From: Mycobacterium uberis | GTDB lineage: Bacteria; Actinomycetota; Actinomycetes; Mycobacteriales; Mycobacteriaceae | Length of the DNA: 64,000 nucleotides | Reading direction: 5' to 3' | Assembly (NCBI RefSeq): GCF_003408705.1 | Contig: NZ_QAYL01000006.1 | Location: 124,001 to 188,000, forward strand | Part shown: piece after piece, positions 55,540 through 64,000 of the stretch | How the letters are laid out: each line of letters begins with the position of its first letter | Numbering within the stretch: position 1 is the first letter of the stretch | The notes under the pieces: generated by a model | What the model was told of the DNA's origin: nothing | What the model saw: the letters and a program-made list of their open reading frames with translations, nothing else | Databases searched by the model: none | Translations under genes and position numbers: made by a program

Positions 55540-57013
55540 CGCCCGACCCGAATAGCAGTACGCACAGGATCGCACTGACCAGATTTCTGGGTGACCTGAT
55601 CACCGAAATATCGCCGTTGCATCTTGTCGGTACTTCCGATGGTGTTCTTGTCCCGTTTAGACAGCACCTAATAAGCACCCACAGCAAACGTTTAGCGATG
55701 CGCCCATACCTGGTGATTGCGGGGCCTAGTCTGCAGCTTCAACGTGATCACCCTGGCCGACTCTGCACTATTGCCGATCTTGCATCTGCTGCAGGACGCT
55801 ATCCAGTGAGCCACCCTGGTGACTTCTGGTGCTGATCGGCGTGGGATTGACCTTTCCGCCACTGCAGCACTTGCTCGAGCTGCCGTTCGCTCGCATACCA
55901 TGCAATCTGGCAGGGAGCCAATTCGAAGAAAAACAAGCGGTGTCGAGCTAGGACTAACGTTGGGCGCGCTGTAAGTACCGTACGCCGCTCAGGTGCTAGC
56001 CATAATCGTGGTTGTCGGCGGCACGACATCAATCGGGATGGCAACGCTCGTGCCGGCCACGACGTTCGCAGCCAGCACAGCGCTGCTGTTGCTATTTCTC
56101 GCGCTGGCCAAAGTGGTACGTATCCGAGTGTGGTCAGCCCAAAATACAAATCACAGGCCGAATAACCATGATTAGGGCTGGCGTTCAACCTGCCCACAGT
56201 ACTACAGCACGCCGTCCACCAACTACACGGTGGCGATGTAGAAAGGCATCGGAGCCAACCAAGCTGAAGTTGGGCGGCACAGTAACGGGGGCAACTGGCC
56301 ACCTATACCGACGGCACTGCCCAGCTGCAGCAACATGATTCCGCACCGACCTTAAGTGGCATCATCGAGATGACCTCAATCCCCCAGTCGGCACCCCGAT
56401 CGACCTCGCGTGATTATGGGGCAAGATGACCTCGTCAACTTCTGGTCGTACTCGTACATCAACTGTCAACGCGCTATCAACCACGTGGTCTACTGACACC
56501 ATCAACATCGCGCTAACGGGTTTGTGGTCATAAGAGTGTACCTCCCTAGAATTAGGTCTTCAAACGGGTTCTCACCAATGTGGCCAGTGGTGCTGCCCCG
56601 TTGCAGATCAACTACTCCGTCGCACTCGACAACAATTACACCGTGTGGGAACTAACAAAACCTGTACTGGCCCACCGGATATCTAATCGACGCGATAGAA
56701 ACGTTTTGCCACACTAAGTTCGACGAAGGCAACTACAACACCACCGAAAACTGATCCGCCAACTGCCTGTCGCCGTCAATCCAGATGCTCGACTACCGGC
56801 CCGGATATAGTCGGTCGAAATCCGACTCACGTCCGAAATCTATCTAGGCGTTTGCAAAACCGGCAACTACGGCAACCAAAGCAAGCATCAGGTGGAGAGC
56901 GCAACGTTCGAGTACCCACCCGAGTTAACCTACGACGCATTCGCCCTACGCGACGCCTGGACTTTAAACAACCAGGACGCCATCGTCGGCAGTAGTGGCA
57001 TCATCTTGGCATA
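55540..57013 (+). pseudogene. Decayed DipZ-type thiol-disulfide exchange protein
   Basis: The fragments match DipZ in order. The membrane part (55,580-56,090) has GDLITEISP, YLVIAGPSLQLQ and TFAASTALLLLFLALAK. The thioredoxin-like part (56,410-56,760) reads FWSYSYINCQRAIN and YSVALDNNYTVWE. The C-terminal carbohydrate-binding-like part reads GNYGNQSKHQVESATFEYPP and ELTYDAFALRDAWTLNNQDA. The usual CxxC reads YINC here, so the first Cys is lost. Multiple stops and frameshifts occur. In M. tuberculosis dipZ (Rv2874) is far from mmpL4. Confidence 0.85.
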
Positions 57014-57289
57014 ACCAGGGATCAAAAAACGACCGCGATGCCGATCAGCAGACCTCTCGTCTTGCGTCCGGCCGTGGCTGATTGGCTGTACTGGCAATAC
57101 GTCGTTGTGTTACTTGGCAATGCAATGTCGGACATGGTCTAAGCCAAGGCAGGCAACAGTCGCGACGATGAACTCCGGTTGCCTCAGCCGCAGCAGGTCA
57201 TGAGAACCGTGGTGACATACGCTATACTAGCTCTCCGCTATCGCGCTGTCGGCTCCGTCTTGTCCGAGCAGGACTAGGTCACACTTTAT

Positions 57290-58230
57290 GAGACTCTATA
57301 TATACATTTGGGGATGTAGTCGGGGTCTGAGGCTGTCGGTGTCCAGTAGTGATCTGGCGATGTAATGGGTGAGGTTGCGGAACCCGAGGGCGGAGCCTTG
57401 GAAGTGTTCGAGTCGTCCGTTGATAGCTTTTGGTCGGTCGAAGAGAGTGACATTCTTTTCAAGATCTGTCCGAGGGTTATAACCTCCCTGAGCGTCTTGG
57501 GGACTGCGTAGCGTACGGATACGATGAGCTTGACCATCGTTTCGCGTCTCTTTTTCTTGTCGGGTTTGCGGTAGGCAGTGATCATTCGCTGTTAGATTTC
57601 CAGGCGGCTTCGACCTCGACGTGGGCGTCGCCGGCGAACGGCACGGCTTTTACTTATCGGCGAGCAGGTCAGCGTCGGTGTACAGGGAGGGTACGTTGTG
57701 CCGCATACAGCGGGTCGGTTTTGCGACCATGGCACCCACAGATGGCCTGTTGGACGTGGCGACGACGCTGGTCCAGCGCGTCACCGGCCAGCCTTACGTG
57801 GAGGGGGTCCGTGACCGCGAATGCATCCGGTAATTCGCTCAGTAGCGGCAAGTAGATTCTTCTAGCGCAACAATTTCTACATCATCATGTCAGGATTTCA
57901 GTAGGCTGGACAGCCACTGTTGGAACACTGTCTTGAAGCGGTCTTCGACCATGTCGAGCAGGCGTGCCGGGTCAGTGCGTCGCGAATAGTGGTCACGCTG
58001 ACGTTGATCACCGTGACGTGCTTGTCACCGCGACGGGTGTGGAACCATACGTATTCATCGACCTCGATCACTCGCACGTTGTCGAAGTCGGTCCGGATAG
58101 TTGATGTGAGTTCGCTTGCTTTCGACCAGGACCGCATTGTTGGCAGTATTCCATTGCACCCCAAGGCCTTTAGCCACACAGATAACCGTCAGGTGCTGGC
58201 ACACAATAGTTTCTAAAGCTCACCGGCAGA
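57290..58230 (-). mobile_element. ISL3-family transposase remnant
   Basis: Reverse-strand fragments fit an ISL3 (IS1557-like) transposase. VRVIEVDEYVWFHTRRGDKH has the DDE-type first Asp, followed by HVTVINVSVTTIRDA; then DPLHVRLAGDALDQRRRHVQ (57,770-57,810), KTDPLYAAQRTLPVHRRADL and ITAYRKPDKKKRRETMVKLI; and a C-terminus with ITLGQILKRM. The N-terminal zinc-finger part and terminal inverted repeats are not recognisable. It is inactive. It lies exactly where the M. tuberculosis gene order breaks. Confidence 0.82.
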
Positions 58231-60180
58231 CCCTGGTGCGATAGTTTTTCTCGAGGCAGCGTGATACTGCTAGTGTTTTGATGCCACACGGCTCACGCCC
58301 AGCGCACCGGTAGCGGCGCTATGGTAACCAGCAGAGTTGTGTGGAACGCCACTGCAGCGGTTCATGATCCAATTGCCGTATCACAGTGTTACGACAGGTA
58401 GCTTCCTGACCGGAGCGGCGAGACCACTAGGCCAACTTGACGATACAGCACGCAAAACCGTACAATCTCGAGTTGAGGCGTTGATCAGTAACTTCAAGCC
58501 CGAACTCATCAAAGTGGCAGAACTTTCTCAAATCAGCACAAGCTTAAAATAGCGTCAGGCACCTCAAGGTGTTGGCGTAGGAACCTTCATCATCGGAAGA
58601 TTTCGATCTCTACCTGGCCAACGACGTATCAATTTACTTTACTACCCGCGACTGCGAAAATCTGTCAAACTATAGGGACGTTGGAGCGAGAGTATTGGGG
58701 CTGACTGCTGTGCCGGTCTCGGTCCGCTGGCTCCCAGCCTCTTCCGATGATGCCTGGCTGACTAAACGCTTCGATGCGGTGCTGCTCGGCGAGCGTGGAA
58801 AGTACTAAGTGAAACAGTACGTTGATTTCGTCGAAGTGCTCCCCCGGCGCGGCCACTTTGATAAAGTCTTCGCCGCTGATGGCCAGTTTGCGCGCAATCT
58901 CGAACTCTCCTTCGGGTTCCATGTAGATCAGCCGGAGTCGATCAGGCTATGCGCTGCCGTTAATTTTTATGACGTAATGACTTACGGTTATCGTGAATAA
59001 ATTTTCCCACTAAACTTTATTTGCGGCGAGAATGGCGGTTACGTGGTTTAGGATATTGACTCCAAGAGCGGCACGTATATCTGATGTCGAAGTAGTGCGA
59101 GATTGTGTCCATAACTACTGTCGAGATGATAGCCAATTTCGGCGCCGTAATAAACGGTCTATAAGTCCCATAACAATGAACTGTTGTACTATGTTTTCTT
59201 GAGGTATAGGAATCAAACCGATGTTAGCTAAACCATGGGAACGCCAGCATTACTAGGTAGCTATGTCTCCATTATTTAGGTACAAATTTTCGATGGATTT
59301 ATGTTGCCCTAGTATCTATATTCGAATGTCTGCGTGACTACGCTGCTTTTTTTGTACCGGAGTAACATACCCCCGTGTCTTGTCGTCGCTAGAATTATAT
59401 TCGGTGGTGCAGTGCGCAGAAGATGCGGATATTAACTTTGTGGTCGGCTATAATAAATTTTGAGCCATAGGTGAGAGATATCAGTTAGCTCCGAATAACA
59501 TTTAAGACCCTACTATATTTTGCCACACGCGGACATGTAATCGTTATATGGATCTATAACAAAAAGGTCAGTGAGGTCTTTTTATACGTCACGTCGGTCA
59601 TGCTCATCAATAATGTTTCCTGCCATTAACCCCGATGGCTTGTTTGGGACGATCCTTTTTAGTGGCCATCGTGCGGCTGGAGCCTAGGTGTCTGAGATTT
59701 ATGTTTTGCCAACGTGTTTGGCATTCAGCGTACGAAGAGAGCCGTAAGCGAACTCGGTTCACAGTTTGTGACAGCCCCATCCAAACCTTTGGGGTACCCA
59801 ACGAAGGCAACTATACGCGTCAGCTATAGTTGCGATGTCGGCTGCTGAGCCGTGGGCAGACGCGGCGAGTGAGTACTCGCTTCGCGCGTGTCGACGTTGT
59901 TAAAATCTCGCCAGAGCGTCTTCAAGAGATATTGACGGACGCGCCTGCCGCGGCCGGCGAAGTTCAAGCGCCTACCATGCTCTGGCTTACGCAGTCGCAT
60001 CTTCGTAGGCTTGGTTCTGGTCGTGCTGAACTTTATTGTTTGTGTGGCCTACGTTTTGTTAAATTTGACTCAACAGGTCTTATTATTGTGAATCATAGGA
60101 AAAGTCTCATAACGCTTGGTCGAATTACCGGGCTCCAGATGCCAGCTTTGGTTTGCTCATGTGGTACCATAGTCATCATC
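58231..60180. other. Long decayed region without a recognisable gene
   Basis: Several short open frames occur (for example 58337-58552, 58665-58922 reverse, 59635-59829 and 59830-60195 forward), but none shows a motif I can name. The stretch 59,000-59,600 is AT-rich with dense stops on both strands. At 59,830-60,000 there is credible coding-like text (VVKISPERLQEILTDAPAAA), probably an old gene. I see no RNA gene here. Confidence 0.45.
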
Positions 60181-60189
60181 TGCTCGTCT

Positions 60190-61590
60190 CAGTAGAAGTT
60201 TACGTGTCTAGTGTGTCGGACTGGTGTGTAGAGACGCATGCCCGCCGTGTAACTCGATTTACTAGACGACCAGTGCCGGCCCTAATCCGGCCTCTAAACG
60301 CGATGCTGTCAGCCCGCGGGCAAAGTTGTTCGAAGACTGTGGTTAGTTCGGTTTCTGACACACCGGTGCAGTTGTCGTCAATAGTGATTCTACGCCTTCA
60401 CTGGAACTAATCACGATAATCTGAATTTCGGTGTTACCACCGTGCTTGACCGCGTTGGCGATTATGCTATTGATCGATAGCAGCATTCTGGTGGGTAATC
60501 TCATCAATCAGTACCGTGGGGACGACATCAGCTATACTTGAAGGCGGGGGTAGATGCAAAGTGCATCGCGTGCGGCATGATCTAAAAGTTCGGTGACATC
60601 GAACGAGACAAAATCATCAAAAGTGTTTCGTCCACCCTGTGCCAGCCATTCGAGCGCTGTAAATGTCGTTTCGGTCCAGCTTTGGGCGCTAAGGATGTCG
60701 CTTATTACCTCCTCATGCTGGCCGAAGGCCAACTCCAATGTGAACAACACCTCCAGATTAGCGCGCATTGTAATTGGTTAAGAGGTACATAGTTCATGTG
60801 AGGCAACTGCGGCAAAGTCACGAGCTGCATCCAGCGCTGCCTTGGTGCGTTCTTGTTCGTTGTCGATGCTGGTCAACATTCCCTCGACTGCCTTGGCGAA
60901 CTCGACGACTTCACGCCCGCCACGAACTTGAACTTTTTCTGGATGAGATCTGGTGTTAATGGCACACGTTTACCAGGCTAACAGGAGGAATGGATAGACC
61001 ATGATCAACGAGATCACTCAACACGACTAAAATTGTTCCGCCGATAACGCTGGCAAAACATAGACAACACCCGCGGATGAAGTTTGTTTATCCTATATTG
61101 CACTTCGGTTGACGATGCCGCTAAGGCAATTGAGTCCGGACCTTTTTAGAAGATGCAGATACGGTATTGCAACGCCGTTGATAGGCGGTGTTAAAATATT
61201 TGTTTACTAATTTAGTCAAGATGATAGTGTCAGGAATCGACACGGTCACTCTGCCAATACGTGCAGTAAGTACTAAGTTGACGTCCGGTGTGAGCCGACG
61301 GAGATGGTCTGCTGTACACCGTCGAACGATGTGCCAATATCGCCGAGGCTGCTGACCGAATCAAGTCGGCAGTCAAGCTGACTGTCCGGGTCGTTAGTGA
61401 CGCCAATCCACATCCACGTACCCAGGGTAGATACGACAGCACCACCGGTAGTTGCCCAACGATGACGATGCGTGCGCAGTAACAGCGCGTGCATTGGCGG
61501 CCGTATCCCTAAACATACGTTATGCGGGGCTCCATCATTGAGTTCGTCTCGGTAGTAATGGATCCACGAGTGTGGTTGAGCCGGTAGCAT
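60190..61590 (-). pseudogene. Decayed PrrB-like sensor histidine kinase
   Basis: From about 61,500 the reverse strand shows GTWMWIGVTNDPDSQLDCRL, like the PrrB N-terminus. At 60,960-60,780 FAKAVEGMLTSIDNEQERTK and the H-box ARDFAAVASHELCTSLTNY are seen. At 60,770-60,540 NLEVLFTLELAFGQHEEVIS, SFDVTELLDHAARDAL and IYPRLQV follow. At 60,480-60,250 the N-box INSIIANAVKHGGNTEIQI and a LTTVFEQLCPRADS end are seen. It is frameshifted between all pieces, and the middle of the sensor domain is missing. It appears to be a paralog of PrrB. Confidence 0.82.
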
Positions 61591-61940
61591 GCTCTGGCAG
61601 CGTTTTGCTCTGCCCGCTTTTTTAACCTTTTACTTTACCCGACTTGGCTATCGACTGCGGGCATGAGATGCGTCTAGCCGTCTGTCGACGGCGGCATGCC
61701 CAGCCCTACGCAGAAGCAGTGGCTGAATCAGTGCCACCTTATTGCCGAACGATGAGCGGAGGCCTGGTGTAGGCGTTAAAGGGCGGCCGTTGACGCACGC
61801 AGCTGCAGCTGTGCGGCGGTGCACCGCCCAACTAACGGCAGCCGCACGCTTGCTGCGGATGTAGGGCCGTAATACTAGTAACCGCTGCTACAACGCAGAG
61901 CCCTCAACATCTGACCAACAGGTACGCCGGGAGGACAATC
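61591..61940. other. Leader region of icd2
   Basis: No gene is recognised in these 350 bases. GGGAGGAC (61929-61936) just before the ATG is a good ribosome-binding site for icd2. A short palindromic GC-rich patch (GCAGCTGCAGCTG near 61,800) has no obvious meaning. Confidence 0.5.
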
Positions 61941-64000
61941 ATGAGCGCCGAGCAGCCGACCATCATTTACACGCTGACTGACGAGGCGCCATTGTTGGCG
62001 ACCTACGCTTTTCTGCCGATAGTGCGTGTTTTTACTGAGCCGGCGGGTATCAAAGTCCAGACCAGCGACATCTCCGTGGCGGCACGTATCCTGGCCGAGT
62101 TTCCTGATTACCTGACCGAAGAGCAACGTGTGCCTGACAATTTGGCAGAACTGAGCCGGTTAACGCAGTTACCGGACACCAACATCATCAAACTACCTAA
62201 TATTAGTGCCTCAGTGCCGCAGTTGGTGGCCGCCGTCAAGGAGTTACAAGCTAAGGGCTTCAAGCTTCCAGACTATCCGCAAGATCCGAAGTCCGACCAG
62301 GAAATCGACATCCTTAACCGCTATGGCAAATGCCTTGGCAGCGCGGTGAACCCGGTGTTGCGGGAAGGTAATTCCGATCGACGTGCACCCAAGGTGGTGA
62401 AGGAGTACGCACGCAACAACCCGCATAGTATGGGCGAATGGTCGATGGCTTCGCGAACGCACGTCGCAACCATGCGGCATGGCGACTTTTATCACGGCGA
62501 GAAGTCGATGACTTTAGACCGCGCGCGAGATGTGAAGATGGAGTTGGTCACCAAGAGTGGCAAGACGATCGTGCTTAAACCCAAGGTATCGCTACAGAAC
62601 GGCGACGTTATCGACAGCATGTTTATGAGCAAGAAGGCCTTGTGCGAATTCTACGAGGAGCAGATGGAGGACGCTCGCAAGACCGGCGTGATGTTCTCAT
62701 TACACGTCAAGGCGACGATGATGAAGGTATCCCATCCCATCGTCTTCGGTCACGCGGTGAAAACCTTTTACAAGGAAGCCTTCGCCAAGCACCAGGCGCT
62801 GTTCGATGAACTGGGGGTAAACGTCAACAACGGGTTAGTCGATCTCTATAGCAAGATCGAGACGTTGCCTGCATCGCAACGTGATGAGATCGTCCAGGAC
62901 CTGCACGCGTGCCACGAGCACCGACCCGAACTGGCCATGGTCGATTCAGCGCGCGGAATCTCGAACTTTCATTCGCCCAGTGATGTCATCGTGGACGCGT
63001 CGATGCCAGCGATGATCCGTGCGGGCGGCAAGATGTATGGTGCCGACGGGCGGACCAAAGACACAAAGGCCGTGAATCCCGAATCCACTTTTTCGCGCAT
63101 TTACCAGGAAATCATCAACTTCTGCAAAACCAACGGCGCTTTCGATCCAGTGACTATGGGCACCGTCCCCAACGTTGGCCTCATGGCGCAGCAGGCCGAA
63201 GAGTACGGTTCGCACGACAAGACATTCGAGGTTCCCGAAGACGGTATCGCCAATATCGTGGACCTCACGACGGATGAGGTGCTGCTGACACAGAATGTGG
63301 AAACCGGCGATATTTGGCGTTTGTGCGTCGTAACCGACGCAGCAATTCGCGACTGGGTCAAGCTAGCCGTAACCCGGACACGCAACTCCGGCATGCCGGT
63401 GTTGTTTTGGCTCGACCCTTACCGTCCACACGAGAACGAGCTGATCAAGAAAGTCCGGACGTATCTGGAGGACCATGACACCAGCGGTCTCGATATCCAG
63501 ATCATGTCGCAAGTGCGCTCTATGCGTTACACGTGTGAACGTCTGATCCGTGGGTTAGATACCATCGCCGCCACCGGCAACATCCTGCGGGACTACCTGA
63601 CAGACCTGTTTCCGATCCTGGAGCTAGGTACCAGCGCCAAGATGTTGTCCATCGTACCGCTGATGGCTGGTGGCGGGATGTATGAAACTGGTGCGGGTGG
63701 ATCGGCGCCCAAGCACGTCAAGCAGCTGGTCGAAGAGAATCATCTGCGGTGGGATTCGTTGGGTGAGTTCCTCGCGCTGGCCGTCAGTCTGGAAGACTTG
63801 GGCATAAAGACCGGCAATAAGCGTGCCAATATCTTGGCTAAGACAATGGATGCCGCAATTGGCAAACTACTGGACAACAAGAAGAGTCCGTCGCGCAAAG
63901 CCGGTGAGCTCGATAACCGTGGAAGTCAGTTCTACCTTGCCCTGTATTGGGCGCAAGGACTCGCTGCGCAAGCCGATGACCAGCAGCTGCGGGAACACTT
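61941..64000 (+). CDS. icd2: Monomeric NADP-dependent isocitrate dehydrogenase Icd2 (partial, 3' end outside)
   Basis: The enzyme oxidatively decarboxylates isocitrate to 2-oxoglutarate in the TCA cycle. It is the large single-chain type (about 745 residues; the first 686 are visible). It starts [20 protein letters not shown] at 61941. Substrate-binding text includes [19 protein letters not shown] and [20 protein letters not shown], metal and cofactor regions include [20 protein letters not shown] and [19 protein letters not shown], and the C-terminal part has [20 protein letters not shown] and [18 protein letters not shown]. The frame is undisturbed to the window end. In M. tuberculosis the gene (Rv0066c) is far from mmpL4. 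Confidence 0.97.
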   Translation, partial: MSAEQPTIIYTLTDEAPLLATYAFLPIVRVFTEPAGIKVQTSDISVAARILAEFPDYLTEEQRVPDNLAELSRLTQLPDTNIIKLPNISASVPQLVAAVKELQAKGFKLPDYPQDPKSDQEIDILNRYGKCLGSAVNPVLREGNSDRRAPKVVKEYARNNPHSMGEWSMASRTHVATMRHGDFYHGEKSMTLDRARDVKMELVTKSGKTIVLKPKVSLQNGDVIDSMFMSKKALCEFYEEQMEDARKTGVMFSLHVKATMMKVSHPIVFGHAVKTFYKEAFAKHQALFDELGVNVNNGLVDLYSKIETLPASQRDEIVQDLHACHEHRPELAMVDSARGISNFHSPSDVIVDASMPAMIRAGGKMYGADGRTKDTKAVNPESTFSRIYQEIINFCKTNGAFDPVTMGTVPNVGLMAQQAEEYGSHDKTFEVPEDGIANIVDLTTDEVLLTQNVETGDIWRLCVVTDAAIRDWVKLAVTRTRNSGMPVLFWLDPYRPHENELIKKVRTYLEDHDTSGLDIQIMSQVRSMRYTCERLIRGLDTIAATGNILRDYLTDLFPILELGTSAKMLSIVPLMAGGGMYETGAGGSAPKHVKQLVEENHLRWDSLGEFLALAVSLEDLGIKTGNKRANILAKTMDAAIGKLLDNKKSPSRKAGELDNRGSQFYLALYWAQGLAAQADDQQLREH

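Noticed and set aside
61790..61830. Palindromic GCAGCTGCAGCTG patch upstream of icd2
   Set aside because: It is short and GC-rich, as expected by chance in this genome; there is no matching site elsewhere in the window.

Overview
The window is a stretch of a reductively evolved mycobacterial chromosome of the leprosy-bacillus type (Mycobacterium leprae or the closely related M. lepromatosis; I cannot separate the two from this sequence). The proteins align from memory with M. tuberculosis products, often at near-identical length. G+C looks lower than in M. tuberculosis, and about a third of the ancestral genes survive only as multiply frameshifted remnants. M. tuberculosis gene names (Rv numbers) are quoted from memory of synteny and protein similarity, not from a search.

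Layout. From 0.1 to about 47 kb the order follows the M. tuberculosis block Rv0503c back to Rv0455c, inverted. 0.1-8.8 kb: cyclopropane mycolate synthase cmaA2, then a long leftward operon (ppx, Rv0497, Rv0498, a dead thioesterase, proC, a BldC-like regulator, the 33-residue ribosomal protein bS22, a galE2-like gene, a PlsC-like acyltransferase). 8.9-13.8 kb: intact Rv0495c beside three dead genes (GntR regulator, Rv0493c, GMC oxidoreductase). 13.9-20.1 kb: senX3-regX3, gpm1, Rv0487, mshA and a dead ROK-family gene. 20.3-28.2 kb: an SDR, lprQ (L,D-transpeptidase), murB, Rv0481c, a nitrilase, an LmeA-like protein, deoC, Rv0476 and hbhA. 28.6-34.7 kb: two dead genes, a TetR regulator, pcaA, dead umaA and fadB2. 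34.9-40.9 kb: dead isocitrate lyase and its dead regulator ramB around live Rv0466, Rv0464c and lpdC. 41-46.5 kb is almost all pseudogenes. Rv0455c, mmpS4 and mmpL4 (46.6-55.5 kb) are intact, with a second, dead tetR-mmpS-mmpL set between them.

After mmpL4 the M. tuberculosis order stops. A dipZ remnant, an ISL3-family transposase remnant and a decayed PrrB-like sensor kinase lead into icd2, which runs off the window. This is a rearrangement junction.

The surviving genes centre on the cell envelope (cmaA2, pcaA, lprQ, murB, mmpS4/mmpL4, hbhA), phosphate sensing and polyphosphate (senX3-regX3, ppx), mycothiol (mshA) and core metabolism (gpm1, proC, lpdC, icd2). The most unusual signals are: a 62-bp perfect inverted repeat shared by pcaA and the dead umaA, which looks like gene conversion; a perfect 23-bp-stem hairpin below hbhA; two MIRU-like elements used as stop-to-start linkers; run-on C-termini in deoC and the SDR; and retention of siderophore-export genes in a lineage known to lack mycobactin synthesis.
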